From Pantoea coffeiphila (lineage in GTDB: Bacteria; Pseudomonadota; Gammaproteobacteria; Enterobacterales; Enterobacteriaceae), in the NCBI RefSeq assembly GCF_016909495.1, contig NZ_JAFBFW010000005.1, forward strand, positions 62,001 through 126,000: 64,000 nt of DNA. Reading direction: 5' to 3'. The notes under the pieces are model-generated. The model saw nothing but the letters and a program-made list of their open reading frames with translations, had not been told where the DNA came from and did not search any database. Of the stretch, positions 51,436 through 60,099 are shown piece after piece; the first letter of the stretch is position 1, and every line of letters starts with the position of its first letter. The translations under genes were made by a program, and so were the position numbers.

Positions 51436-53994
51436 ATGTCGTCCGTCACCTACAACGAAAATCAGGTCGTCCGCTGGCTGGGGGTACGAACCGTTGCCCG
51501 TGCGCGCGATCTGGTCGCCAGCGTGCAGAATATCCAGTGGCAGAACCGGCTGCTGACCGGCGAAGTTGCCGGGCGAGCGGCAGAGCCTTACAGCGTACTG
51601 GTGCATTTCAGCCGTCCTCAGGGCAGGCTACAGGCCAGCGGCGAATGCAGCTGCGCGGTAAAAAATAACTGTCGCCACGTCGCCGCGGTGATGCTCGCCA
51701 ATCTGCGCCCGCGGCAGACTGTGGAAAAAGCCGTACTGAACACCATCCACGCCGAGCCGATCCCCACGTTACAGCTTGAATCCCGGGCCAAGTTTATCAG
51801 CGGTTACGGCCACTACGGCCACCGGCAGAAACGCCTGGACTTCGCCTCGGTCAGCTTCGACTACGCCGGCGTGCGGGTCGATGCGGGAAGCCGTGCGCAA
51901 AGCTTTAGCGACCGTAAAGGACAGCACTATCACGTTGCCCGCCATATAGAAGAAGAACAGAACTGGCTGGCGCAGATCCAGCATGCCGGGCTGCAAACCA
52001 TCCCGGCGGGCCATATCTATACCCCTGCGCCGCTGCCACCGGAGATCTTCGCCCCGGAAACGCCCGCTGAATGGCGAGATTTTATTAAAACCGGCCTGCC
52101 GGCACTGCGCAGGCGCGGCTGGAAAATCCGCATGGACAGCGACTTTACCTGGAACGTGACCGAAGTGGACGCCATTGAAGGGCGTGCGGTGCAGGCTCAG
52201 GATGGCTGGTTCGATCTGGAGCTGGCATTGAAACTGGGTCGCCAGCGCGTGAGGCTGGAACCGCTGCTGGCGGGGCTGTTTGCCCGCGACAGGCGCTGGA
52301 TGGGCGGCAGCCTGAACCTGATTCCTGATGATGAACAAATTGAACTGCGCGATGAACGCGACCGGCGTTTGCTGTTCCGCGCCGCGCAGCTCAAGCCGCT
52401 GGTGGGTAATCTGATCGACCTGTTCGACAGGCAGGACCCGCAGCCGCTCAGGCTGGCCGCATGGGACGTCGGTCGCCTTGGCCAGAGCGATCCCTATAGC
52501 CGCTGGACCTTTGACAGCGACAGCGCGGTGCATCAGCTGTCGCAAAAGCTCAGCGGCAATGATGGCGTGCAGCCGGTCGCTCCGCCAGTGGGGCTGAAAG
52601 CCACGCTGCGAGACTACCAGCTGCAGGGCGTCAGCTGGATGCAGTTCCTGCGTCAGCATCAGCTGGCGGGCGTGCTGGCGGATGACATGGGGCTGGGTAA
52701 AACCATTCAGACTCTGGCGCATCTGCTGCTGGAGAAAGAAGCCGGCCGACTTGACCGACCGGCGCTGATCGTCGTTCCGACCACGCTGGTGCATAACTGG
52801 TGCTGCGAGGCGACTCGCTTTGCGCCCGACCTGCGCGTGCTGGCACTGACCGGTCCGCAGCGTAAAGACTTTTTCGAGCAGGTGGAGCAGTACGATGTGG
52901 TGATTACCACCTACTCCCTGCTGTGGCGCGATCAGCCGCAGCTGGTCGCACACGCCTACCACATGCTGATCCTCGACGAGGCGCAGTACGTGAAGAACAG
53001 CGCTTCACGTGCGGCCTCGGTGATCCGCGGGCTTAAGACCCGTCATCGTCTGTGCCTGACCGGTACGCCGCTGGAAAACCACCTTGGCGAGCTGTGGTCG
53101 CAGTTTGACTTCCTGCTGCCGGGGTTCCTGGGCAGCGAGCGCGACTTTATGCAGGAGTGGCGGGTCCCGGTTGAGCGTAACGGTGATAAAGCTCGTCGTG
53201 ACCTTCTGGCGAAGCGCGTGCGGCCGTTTATGCTGCGCCGCCGCAAGCAGGAAGTGGCGAAAGAGCTGCCGCCGAAAAACACCATCGTGCGCAGCGTGCC
53301 GCTGGAAGGCGCGCAGCGGGAACTGTATGACCAGGTGCGCGCGGCGATGCAGGATCGGGTGCAGCTGGCGGTGCAACAGCAGGGGGCAGGGCGGAGCCAT
53401 CTGCTGGTACTGGATGCACTGCTGAAACTGCGGCAAATTTGCTGCGATCCGCGGCTGGTGGAGGACGTGCGGGCGGAAAAAGTGAAGCACTCCGCCAAGC
53501 TTAAGCTGCTGCGCGAAATGCTCAACGATCTGCTGGCTGAAGATCGGCGTATTCTGATCTTCTCGCAGTTCACCTCGATGCTGACCCTTATTGCGGAAGA
53601 GCTACAGCGCGCGCGGATTGATTTTGTCACCCTGACCGGCAGCACCCGCGATCGCAATGAGCCGGTACGGCGCTTCCAGCAGGGCGAAGTCCCGGTGTTT
53701 CTGATTAGCCTGAAAGCGGGCGGCGTCGGGCTGAACCTGACGGCGGCGGATACGGTGATCCACTACGATCCCTGGTGGAACCCGGCGGCGGAAAATCAGG
53801 CGACCGATCGTGCCTATCGCCTCGGCCAGGATAAGCCGGTCTTTGTTTACAAGCTGATTGCGGCGGATACCATTGAAGAGAAAGTGGTGGCGTTACAGCA
53901 GCATAAAGCAGAACTGGCGGGGGAGATCCTGGCGGATGAACTGAGCGAACCGGCCAGCTTCAGTCAGGATGACCTGACCCTGCTGCTGACCTGA
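51436..53994 (+). CDS. SNF2-family helicase with SWIM zinc finger
   Basis: A DNA-dependent ATPase of 852 residues, of the bacterial SWI2/SNF2 type. An N-terminal SWIM Zn finger (GECSCAVKNNCRHVAAVM, about 67-84) precedes a linker domain and the SNF2 core: ADDMGLGKTIQT (about 415-426), LDEAQYVKN, LTGTPLENHLGELWSQ, FSQFTSML and a QATDRAYRLGQ motif VI. A chromatin-like or DNA-repair role is inferred, not shown. I chose the ATG at 51436, which has AGGA 11 bp upstream; an extension to 51334 looks non-homologous. Not present at this locus in K-12. Confidence 0.88.
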   Translation: MSSVTYNENQVVRWLGVRTVARARDLVASVQNIQWQNRLLTGEVAGRAAEPYSVLVHFSRPQGRLQASGECSCAVKNNCRHVAAVMLANLRPRQTVEKAVLNTIHAEPIPTLQLESRAKFISGYGHYGHRQKRLDFASVSFDYAGVRVDAGSRAQSFSDRKGQHYHVARHIEEEQNWLAQIQHAGLQTIPAGHIYTPAPLPPEIFAPETPAEWRDFIKTGLPALRRRGWKIRMDSDFTWNVTEVDAIEGRAVQAQDGWFDLELALKLGRQRVRLEPLLAGLFARDRRWMGGSLNLIPDDEQIELRDERDRRLLFRAAQLKPLVGNLIDLFDRQDPQPLRLAAWDVGRLGQSDPYSRWTFDSDSAVHQLSQKLSGNDGVQPVAPPVGLKATLRDYQLQGVSWMQFLRQHQLAGVLADDMGLGKTIQTLAHLLLEKEAGRLDRPALIVVPTTLVHNWCCEATRFAPDLRVLALTGPQRKDFFEQVEQYDVVITTYSLLWRDQPQLVAHAYHMLILDEAQYVKNSASRAASVIRGLKTRHRLCLTGTPLENHLGELWSQFDFLLPGFLGSERDFMQEWRVPVERNGDKARRDLLAKRVRPFMLRRRKQEVAKELPPKNTIVRSVPLEGAQRELYDQVRAAMQDRVQLAVQQQGAGRSHLLVLDALLKLRQICCDPRLVEDVRAEKVKHSAKLKLLREMLNDLLAEDRRILIFSQFTSMLTLIAEELQRARIDFVTLTGSTRDRNEPVRRFQQGEVPVFLISLKAGGVGLNLTAADTVIHYDPWWNPAAENQATDRAYRLGQDKPVFVYKLIAADTIEEKVVALQQHKAELAGEILADELSEPASFSQDDLTLLLT

Positions 53995-54039
53995 TTTCCC
54001 CGGTCGGTCAATGCGGGGCGGAAGCCTCCGCCCGCACCT

Positions 54040-54426
54040 TTAGCGACGAACGGCGATCGCTTCGATCTCAATCTTCACATCTTTCGGCAGACGAGCCACT
54101 TCCACGCAGGAACGCGCCGGGAAGCTGGCCTGATGCTCGGTAAAGAAGGCTTCGTATGCGGCATTCACCGTGGTGAAGTCGTTCAGATCTTTCACAAATA
54201 CGGTGGTTTTCACAATATCACCGACTTTCAGACCGGCCGCTTCCACGATGGCCCGTACGTTTTCCAGCGACTGACGCGCCTGCGCGGTAATATCATCGGG
54301 CACGCTGCCGGTTTTTGGATCTACCGGGATCTGGCCAGAAGTGATAATCATGCTGCCGAGATCGACGCCCTGAACATAGGGACCAATCGCTGCCGGGGCG
54401 TTTTCAGTACTGATTTCGCGAGACAT
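54040..54426 (-). CDS. ridA: 2-iminobutanoate/2-iminopropanoate deaminase RidA
   Basis: Hydrolyses reactive enamine/imine intermediates made by PLP dehydratases such as IlvA. The 128-residue protein has the RidA signature PARSCVEVARLPKDVKIEIE (about 103-122) with the catalytic Arg, and GVDLGSMIITSGQIPVDPKT. AGGAG lies 6 bp upstream. Sits downstream of pyrBI, as in E. coli. Confidence 0.97.
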   Translation of the reverse strand: MSREISTENAPAAIGPYVQGVDLGSMIITSGQIPVDPKTGSVPDDITAQARQSLENVRAIVEAAGLKVGDIVKTTVFVKDLNDFTTVNAAYEAFFTEHQASFPARSCVEVARLPKDVKIEIEAIAVRR

Positions 54427-54515
54427 AGTTTCTCCTGAATGTGTCTGAGGTTTGCGGGGCGACTTAGCGCGCCCCAGCGATATTTACCATATCGGCTCAA
54501 GCCTGCAAACAGGAA

Positions 54516-54980
54516 TCAGTCGTTCGCCATAACCACATGGTGGGCAAACTCTTTCTCACAGTATTTGCACTTGAGGTAGAGACTGGCGTTGCGTGCTTTC
54601 ACCGCGAAGCTGGAATACACCGGCTCGTTGCGGCTGATGCAGTTGCTGTTCGGGCAGGTCAGCACGCGCTCAATGCGTTCCGGTAGCGTCGGGGAGCTTT
54701 TCGCCACCACGTCATAATCATCAATGCGGTTAACCGTGGCGTGCGGCGCGTAGAGCGCCAGCTGGTTGATCTGATCGTCAGTGAGGAATGTATTCTCGAT
54801 CTTGATGATATCCTTGCGCCCCATCTCGCCGGACGGCAGGTTCAGGCCGATGGTGATGCGCTGATCGGTTTCGGTCAGGCGGAAAAGGGAAAGCAGCTTA
54901 AAGCCTACCTGCGCCGGGATATGGTCAATCACGGTGCCGCATTTAATCGCTTCTACCTGTAATTTATTATCGTGCGTCAT
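54516..54980 (-). CDS. pyrI: Aspartate carbamoyltransferase regulatory chain PyrI
   Basis: Regulatory subunit that binds CTP and ATP and sets feedback control of the PyrB trimer. The 154 residues have the allosteric domain ([37 protein letters not shown]) and a Zn site of four cysteines in CPNSNC and CKYCEKEF. K-12 has VEAIKRG where this sequence has VEAIKCG. Start is the second of two ATGs (54983 and 54980), 7 bp after AGGAG. Overlaps the pyrB end by 14 bp. Confidence 0.95.
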   Translation of the reverse strand: MTHDNKLQVEAIKCGTVIDHIPAQVGFKLLSLFRLTETDQRITIGLNLPSGEMGRKDIIKIENTFLTDDQINQLALYAPHATVNRIDDYDVVAKSSPTLPERIERVLTCPNSNCISRNEPVYSSFAVKARNASLYLKCKYCEKEFAHHVVMAND

Positions 54981-55935
54981 CATGCTTCTCCTGATTAGCC
55001 AGTTCGCTGTTGAGTACCAGCGCCAGCAGCGCCTGGCGTGCGTAGATACCGTTGCCTGCCTGCTGGAAGTACCAGGCATAAGGCGTGCTGTCGACGTCGG
55101 TATCGATCTCATCGATGCGAGGCAGCGGGTGCAGCACCTTCATATTGTCGCGGGCGTGGGCCAGGTCACTGGCGCGCAGAATAAACTGGGCCTTGACGTT
55201 CGCGTATTCCGACGGGTCCAGGCGCTCTTTCTGCACTCGGGTCATATACAGAATATCCACCTGCGGCACCACCTCTTCAATATTATCGTGGCGGGTCCAG
55301 ACAATACCTTTTTCATCCAGCATATCGGTAATGTAGGTCGGCATGGCCAGCGCATCCGGCGCGATAAAGTAGAAGCGGTTGCCTTCGAACTTGGCCAGCG
55401 CCTGAGTCAGCGAGTGAACGGTGCGGCCATATTTCAGATCGCCGACCATCGCCACGTGCAGGTTGTTCAGACGGCCCTGCGTTTCCTGCAGGGTAAACAA
55501 ATCCAGCAGGGTCTGCGTCGGATGCTGGTTCGCGCCGTCACCGGCGTTCAGGATCGGGATACCGCCGGAAAACTCGGTCGCCAGGCGTGCAGCGCCTTCC
55601 TGCGGATGGCGCATCACAATCGCATCGACGTAGGTGCCAATCACCGAAATGGTATCCGCCAGCGTTTCGCCCTTTTTACCCAGCGAGGTGTTGCTGCCGT
55701 CGGCAAAGCCCACTACGGAGGCACCGAGGCGGTGGATCGCCGTTTCAAACGACAGGCGGGTACGGGTCGATGCTTCGAAGAAGCAGCTGGCAATCACTTT
55801 ATGTTTCAGCAGTTCCGGCTGAGGATTCGCCTTCAGGCTGGCGGCGGTGCGCAGCACCAGTTCCAGCTCTTCACGGTTGAGATCGTTAATCGAAATAATA
55901 TGTTTGTGATATAGCGGATTGGCAATAGTCGCCAT
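54967..55935 (-). CDS. pyrB: Aspartate carbamoyltransferase catalytic subunit PyrB
   Basis: Condenses carbamoyl phosphate and aspartate, the committed step of pyrimidine synthesis. Carbamoyl-phosphate loop [15 protein letters not shown] (about 53-67), HPTQ in [13 protein letters not shown], and aspartate site PLPRIDEI. The ATG at 55935 ([12 protein letters not shown]) has AGGAG 7 bp upstream. 322 residues, with about 10 more at the C-terminus than E. coli ([13 protein letters not shown]). Expressed through the attenuator in its leader. Confidence 0.96.
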   Translation of the reverse strand: MATIANPLYHKHIISINDLNREELELVLRTAASLKANPQPELLKHKVIASCFFEASTRTRLSFETAIHRLGASVVGFADGSNTSLGKKGETLADTISVIGTYVDAIVMRHPQEGAARLATEFSGGIPILNAGDGANQHPTQTLLDLFTLQETQGRLNNLHVAMVGDLKYGRTVHSLTQALAKFEGNRFYFIAPDALAMPTYITDMLDEKGIVWTRHDNIEEVVPQVDILYMTRVQKERLDPSEYANVKAQFILRASDLAHARDNMKVLHPLPRIDEIDTDVDSTPYAWYFQQAGNGIYARQALLALVLNSELANQEKHDDAR

Positions 55936-55975
55936 GTTCACTCTCCTCTACGCGTGCCGGTACTGAAAAAAGGAC

Positions 55976-56004
55976 AAAAAAAAGCCCCTCAATGAGGGGC
56001 TTTC
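55976..56004 (-). terminator. pyrBI attenuator terminator
   Basis: On the minus strand GCCCCTC / GAGGGGC (55984-56000) around ATT is followed by eight T residues, ending about 40 bp before pyrB. The leader ORF stop codon lies inside the stem, so translating ribosomes close to RNA polymerase would block the hairpin when UTP is low, the E. coli mechanism. Confidence 0.9.
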
Positions 56005-56099
56005 TTCTGATGATCGGTCTTGCAGCGGAAGGAAAAACGGCACTGCCCGCCTGTGTACAGACGTGGGTGAACGGTGATGTTGATAGCGTTCTGTGGCAT
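55989..56099 (-). CDS. pyrL: pyrBI operon leader peptide (PyrL-like)
   Basis: A 36-codon ORF starting at ATG 56099, with GGAGGAA just upstream. It reads MPQNAINITVHPRLYTGGQC then RFSFRCKTDHQKKAPH, and its TGA lies within the attenuator stem. The T-rich GTTTTTCCTTCC run halfway along its coding sequence is a likely UTP-sensitive pause region. The sequence differs from K-12 PyrL (44 residues, MVQCVRHFV), so identification rests on position and architecture. Confidence 0.75.
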   Translation of the reverse strand: MPQNAINITVHPRLYTGGQCRFSFRCKTDHQKKAPH

Positions 56100-56195
56100 G
56101 GTTCCTCCCGGCAAACGGGGGGCATTATACGCATTCGAAACGGCACGGCAAGTGAAAATCGCGCGCCGGGTAATCGTTTGCCTCCCGCCGGATTA

Positions 56196-57203
56196 CTACA
56201 GTTTTGCCAGCGTCGCCACCATCACCGCTTTGATGGTATGCAGACGGTTTTCCGCCTGATCGAACACTACGCTGTGCGCAGATTCAAACACCTCATCGGT
56301 GACTTCCATACCGCCGTGCAGATCGTACTGTTGTGCCATCTGCTGGCCCAGCGTGGTTTGATCGTCGTGGAAAGCGGGCAGGCAGTGCAGGAACTTCACC
56401 TGCGGATTACCGGTCAATTCCAGCATCGCCGTATTGACCTGATAGCTACGCAGCAGCGCAATACGTTCGGCCCAGACTTCTTTCGGCTCGCCCATAGAAA
56501 CCCAGACGTCGGTATAGATAAAGTCAGCGCCTTTTACACCCGCCGCAATGTCTTCGGTCAGGGTAATTTTGCCACCGGTCTTCTCAGCCGCTGTGCGACA
56601 CTCTTGCACCAGCTTTTCATCCGGCCAGCAGCCTTTCGGCGCGACCAGGCGCAGATCCAGACCCACCAGCGCCGCCGCTTCCAGCATGGAGTTACCCATA
56701 TTGTTACGTGCGTCGCCAACGTAGGCGAAGGTCATCTGGCTGAAGGCTTTCTCCGGCAGATGTTCCTGCATGGTCAGCAGATCGGCCAGTAGCTGGGTCG
56801 GGTGGAACTCATTGGTCAGACCGTTCCATACCGGCACCCCGGCATGTTCAGCCAGCGATTCCACCAGCGCCTGGCCGTGGCCGCGATACTGAATACCGTC
56901 ATACATCCGTCCCAGCACGCGAGCCGTGTCCTTCATCGACTCTTTGTGGCCGATCTGGCTACCGCTTGGGCCAAGATAGGTGACGTTAGCGCCCTGGTCG
57001 TAAGCGGCAACTTCGAAAGAGCATCGGGTACGGGTCGAGTCTTTTTCGAAGATGAGCGCAATATTCTTGCCTTTCAGATGCTGAATTTCTTCACCGTTTT
57101 TCTTATCGGTCTTAAGCGTTGAGGCCAGAGCGAGTAAGCCGTTGATTTCGGCGGGGGTAAAATCCAGCAGCCTGAGGAAATGACGTTGGTACAGATGACT
57201 CAT
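56196..57203 (-). CDS. argF: Ornithine carbamoyltransferase
   Basis: Makes citrulline from ornithine and carbamoyl phosphate in arginine synthesis. The 335-residue enzyme has [20 protein letters not shown] (carbamoyl-phosphate site), [16 protein letters not shown] and the catalytic cysteine in [13 protein letters not shown]. This locus next to pyrBI corresponds to K-12 argI; species with one copy usually call it argF. Two ARG boxes lie upstream. Confidence 0.96.
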   Translation of the reverse strand: MSHLYQRHFLRLLDFTPAEINGLLALASTLKTDKKNGEEIQHLKGKNIALIFEKDSTRTRCSFEVAAYDQGANVTYLGPSGSQIGHKESMKDTARVLGRMYDGIQYRGHGQALVESLAEHAGVPVWNGLTNEFHPTQLLADLLTMQEHLPEKAFSQMTFAYVGDARNNMGNSMLEAAALVGLDLRLVAPKGCWPDEKLVQECRTAAEKTGGKITLTEDIAAGVKGADFIYTDVWVSMGEPKEVWAERIALLRSYQVNTAMLELTGNPQVKFLHCLPAFHDDQTTLGQQMAQQYDLHGGMEVTDEVFESAHSVVFDQAENRLHTIKAVMVATLAKL

Positions 57204-57224
57204 AAAGCACTCCAGGTAATCTTT

Positions 57225-57263
57225 AATGAATTTAAATTCAATCTAACCGTATTAATATTCACT
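57225..57263 (-). promoter_or_regulatory. Tandem ARG boxes (ArgR operator) of argF
   Basis: Box 1 (57225-57242) contains the perfect palindrome TGAATTTAAATTCA. Box 2 (57246-57263) reads TATTAATATTCA with a matching right half. The 18-bp boxes are separated by 3 bp, the standard ArgR arrangement, and lie 22-60 bp upstream of the start codon. Confidence 0.9.
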
Positions 57264-57361
57264 TTCAACCCCGGCGTGCAGAAACTTTTGTATAAAGGTA
57301 GTGGCGCAGAGGGCGCTGTGGGAAAATAATCAAACAAGACCCATAAATTAAGGAACGGATC

Positions 57362-57787
57362 ATGGCTAATGAAGCATTTTTGGCTGAGCAGCGTGAAGAG
57401 ACGCGGTTAATTATCGAAGAGCTGCTGGAAGACGGTAGCGATCCTGATGCGCTGTATACGATTGAGCATCATTTTTCCTGCGACAGCTTTGACGCGCTGG
57501 AGAAGGCGGCGGTAGAAGCGTTCAAACTGGGTTATGAAGTCACCGAGCCGGAAGAGCTGGAACTGGAAGACGGCACCACCGTAATGTGCTGCGATATCCT
57601 GAGCGAAGGCGCGCTGAACGCGGATCTGATCGACAAGCAGGTTGAACAGCTGGTGGATCTGGTGGCGAAATTCAACGTTGATTACGATGGCTGGGGCACC
57701 TACTTCGAAGATCCTGATGCTCAGGACGAAGATGAAGACGGTGAAGATGAGGCAGACGACGAGGAAGACAACGGCGTACGTCACTAA
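57362..57787 (+). CDS. rraB: Ribonuclease E inhibitor RraB
   Basis: Binds RNase E and alters degradosome composition and mRNA decay. The 141 residues have [40 protein letters not shown] and [10 protein letters not shown], followed by a strongly acidic D/E tail (about 118-137). AAGGA lies upstream. Divergent from argF, as in E. coli. Confidence 0.96.
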   Translation: MANEAFLAEQREETRLIIEELLEDGSDPDALYTIEHHFSCDSFDALEKAAVEAFKLGYEVTEPEELELEDGTTVMCCDILSEGALNADLIDKQVEQLVDLVAKFNVDYDGWGTYFEDPDAQDEDEDGEDEADDEEDNGVRH

Positions 57788-57798
57788 TCCCGCATAGT

Positions 57799-57835
57799 GC
57801 ACGCCGCAGGCTCTCTGCGGCGTGCTGATTCTTTC
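57799..57835 (+). terminator. Terminator after rraB
   Basis: Perfect 11-bp stem GCACGCCGCAG / CTGCGGCGTGC around GCTCT, then the T/C-rich tail TGATTCTTTCC. Ends just upstream of the miaE start. Confidence 0.8.
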
Positions 57836-57851
57836 CTCTCTGGTCCGAATG

Positions 57852-58613
57852 ATGAATATCGAACATCTCCTTGCTCCCATTCACGGCTTCCTGCTTTGCC
57901 GCACACCGCAGGCGTGGATCGACGAAGCGCGTAAACCGCAAAATCTGGCCCTGCTGCTGACCGATCACCTGGTCTGTGAGCTAAAAGCGGCACAAACCGC
58001 CATGTGGCTGATCCGTAAGTACGTGGCCGATAAAGCCAGCGGCGATGCGCTGCTGGCGTGGCTGAAGCCGTGGGAAAACTTCGTCCACAATTCGCACAGC
58101 GACCTGACGTTTCTTGAACAGCACCGGGCGCTGTCTAAAACCATTATTACCCGCGAAGAAGCGCCCTACGGCGACGAGCTGGTTGATAAGATGGTGCTGC
58201 TGATCAAAGAAGAGCTGCATCATTTTTATCAGGTGTTGGAGATTATGCAGGCGCGGAATATTCCCTATGCGAAAATTACCGCCAGCCGCTATGCCAAAGG
58301 GCTGCTGCGAGAAGTTGCCACCTATGAGCCGCAGACGCTGGTGGATAAGCTGATTTGCAGCGCCTATATCGAAGCGCGTTCCTGCGAGCGTTTTGCCAGC
58401 CTGGCACCGTATCTTGATGACGAGCTGTCGGCTTTCTACGTCTCGCTGCTGCGTTCGGAAGCGCGACACTATCAGGATTATCTGGCGCTGGCGACGCTGA
58501 TTTCCGGGCAGGATATCAGCGCACGGGTACGGAAGTTTGGTGAAACCGAGGCCCGCTTAATCAGTGAGCCGGATAGCGAACTGCGTTTCCATAGCGGGAT
58601 GCCGGATTTTTGA
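57852..58613 (+). CDS. miaE: tRNA-(ms2io6A37) hydroxylase MiaE
   Basis: Non-haem diiron monooxygenase that hydroxylates the isopentenyl group of ms2i6A37. It is present in Salmonella but absent from E. coli K-12. The 253 residues have ferritin-like helices with metal-ligand motifs ELKAAQT, KEELHHF, ARSCERF and EARHYQDY. Start at 57852 (MNIEHLLAPIHGF); an ATG one codon earlier or one at 57822 is possible, and no strong ribosome site decides. Confidence 0.93.
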   Translation: MNIEHLLAPIHGFLLCRTPQAWIDEARKPQNLALLLTDHLVCELKAAQTAMWLIRKYVADKASGDALLAWLKPWENFVHNSHSDLTFLEQHRALSKTIITREEAPYGDELVDKMVLLIKEELHHFYQVLEIMQARNIPYAKITASRYAKGLLREVATYEPQTLVDKLICSAYIEARSCERFASLAPYLDDELSAFYVSLLRSEARHYQDYLALATLISGQDISARVRKFGETEARLISEPDSELRFHSGMPDF

Positions 58614-58670
58614 TGGCATGTCGGGGATCGGTTCTGGTACTGCCTGTTAGCTTGTTAGTGTGGGAGTACG

Positions 58671-58870
58671 GAGAGCGGCCTCTGCGGCTGCCGGACGGTC
58701 CTCGCGCCGCTTCGCGGTGCCTTCGGCTTCGGCTGCGGGCCTTTCGGATCGGCGCAGAGCGGGCGTCCTGCCCGCGCTGCGCCTGAGCCCAGCATCCCTG
58801 CTGGTCTCTCCGGTCCCACAGCCTGCTCCTCAGCGCTGCGGATTGTCCGTCAGCCGCAGAGGCCGCTCTC
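58671..58870 (+). repeat. Structured element E1 (200 bp), unknown family
   Basis: A GC-rich block closed by a perfect 20-bp inverted repeat, GAGAGCGGCCTCTGCGGCTG (58671-58690) and its complement (58851-58870). The next 10-11 bp inward also pair, with one mismatch and two G-U. Inside are hairpins CCGC-TTC-GCGG (58707-58717), GCGGGC-gtcct-GCCCGC with a longer flanking stem (58751-58783), and CCAGCA-TCCC-TGCTGG (58789-58804). Shared blocks such as GTCCTCGCGCCGC and TCAGCGCTGCGGAT recur in element E2. No convincing ORF. I do not recognise the family; it could be a structured RNA, a palindromic repeat, or a decayed mobile element. Confidence 0.75.
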
Positions 58871-58886
58871 CCTTCACATAAGTTGC

Positions 58887-59137
58887 ACGTTTTCCAGCTA
58901 ACACAGGCTTTCATTGAAGGCTGGCGGTTGCTGATTTGTCCGTCTTTGCGTTGTCGATTATCTGGCAGTGGCCGCTATGCCTTCGCCTCAGGTACTCGTT
59001 TTTCCAGTAACGCAGACTTTATTTGCTGAGGGATTGTTGGTAGGTATGTCCACTTTTCCAGGTAACACAGACTTTATTTGCTGATGGGCTGTTGGTTGGT
59101 GTGTCAGTTTTTTCATGCAACACAGACGTTATCAGCG
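58887..59137 (+). repeat. Four imperfect ~55-bp repeats between E1 and E2
   Basis: Copies begin at TTTTCCAG-like sites: 58890 (TTTTCCAGCTAACACAGGCT), 59000 (TTTTCCAGTAACGCAGACTT), 59054 (TTTTCCAGGTAACACAGACT) and 59110 (TTTTCATGCAACACAGACGT). The middle two share TTTATTTGCTGA and TGTTGGT and have a 54-bp period. Copy 1 is separated from copy 2 by about 55 bp of unrelated DNA, and copy 4 runs into the left arm of E2. No tight CRISPR-like spacing or identity. Function unknown. Confidence 0.7.
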
Positions 59138-59332
59138 GACTGGCGGTGGCTTCGGTCGGTGCATCCGCAGCGCTGAACGGAGAGAGGAAGCCAGGATTCG
59201 CCCACACGGACGTGGGCGGAAGGCACGGTCTGGGCAGGAAGCCCAGTCTGTGGCGGTCCGACAGGCTAACGAACGAAGAGAAGGGACCGCAACGCGGCGC
59301 GAGGACCCGCCCGCCCGAAGCCACCGCCAGTC
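59138..59332 (-). repeat. Structured element E2 (195 bp), inverted relative of E1
   Basis: Closed by a perfect 18-bp inverted repeat, GACTGGCGGTGGCTTCGG (59138-59155) with its complement at 59315-59332. Read on the minus strand it shares with E1 the blocks GTCCTCGCGCCGC, the CCGC-GTT-GCGG hairpin, CTGGGC-ttcct-GCCCAG (59230-59246), CCCAC-gtccgt-GTGGG (59199-59218) and TCAGCGCTGCGGAT, in the same order. Stem sequences differ from E1 but remain complementary in each copy. Confidence 0.75.
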
Positions 59333-59368
59333 AGCGAGAGCACTAAAGTTCAGGCGACTCAGGTAAAA

Positions 59369-59878
59369 TTAAAGCGCCTTCAGCATCGTGACTTCACAAT
59401 CCACATGCCCGGTATAGCCCATCGGGCCATCGATATGCTGAAAACCAAGATGCTCATACAGGCGAATCGCGCGCGTCAGTGACGCGGTAGTTTCCAGATA
59501 GCAACGTTTAAACCCACGCTCACGACCAAACTCCAGCGCCTGCAATGCCAGATTTCGTGCCACGCCAAGACCGCGAGCCTCCGGCAGGAAATACATCTTC
59601 TGCAATTCACAAACATCCACATCACCGCCCTGTAACGGAGCCAAACCGCCACCGCCAACCACCTTACCTTCCACTTCTACCACCCAGTAGGCGCTGTTCG
59701 TTTCGCTGTACAGCTCATACAAACGATCGAGGTTCGGGTCGGAAACCGTATAGCCTTTATCCGCCGTTAAACCAAATTCAGCAGAAACCGTGCGGATCAC
59801 CGCGGCAATATGGGGATTATCAGCAAGTGTAATCGGGCGTACTTGCACAGTCAGGGTAGATTGAATCGCGGTTGTCAT
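59369..59878 (-). CDS. yjgM: GNAT-family acetyltransferase YjgM
   Basis: Predicted N-acetyltransferase. The 169 residues have [20 protein letters not shown] (acetyl-CoA motif A, about 92-111) and [20 protein letters not shown], and resemble E. coli YjgM closely ([16 protein letters not shown] against YTVADPNLDELYQVYS). Substrate not known to me. It stands between the repeat block and yjgN; the latter order is as in E. coli. Confidence 0.88.
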   Translation of the reverse strand: MTTAIQSTLTVQVRPITLADNPHIAAVIRTVSAEFGLTADKGYTVSDPNLDRLYELYSETNSAYWVVEVEGKVVGGGGLAPLQGGDVDVCELQKMYFLPEARGLGVARNLALQALEFGRERGFKRCYLETTASLTRAIRLYEHLGFQHIDGPMGYTGHVDCEVTMLKAL

Positions 59879-60099
59879 AAATCAGGCTCGTAGCAGTTCG
59901 GCGGCAGGTAAGTGTAATAACATTGCTGAGGCGATGATGCAATGCGCGGATGAGTGATCTCCCGGCAGTACCAGGGTTAATCTTAATGATAACTATTCCA
60001 TTGTTTGGCCATCGGCACCATGATTAAATAGCAGGCAGTTATACCGCTTTCATATTCTGAACTATTATTTAGCTCTCTTATTTTCAGGAAGAAAATCTA

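Noticed and set aside
54016..54033. Terminator between the SNF2 helicase and ridA
   Set aside because: GGGCGGA/TCCGCCC forms a stem but no T-tract follows on either strand.
58561..58914. Open frame of 117 codons on the minus strand across E1
   Set aside because: The frame follows from high GC and few stops in a palindromic element. It is R/S/A-rich, lacks a convincing ribosome site, and runs through the inverted-repeat arms.
58887..59137. CRISPR array
   Set aside because: Repeats are too diverged and nearly contiguous, spacers are not of constant length, and no cas gene is present.
59019..59324. Overlapping frames of 80-100 codons across E2 and the repeats
   Set aside because: Several frames on both strands are open at once, composition is biased, and the repeats explain the similarity between parts.
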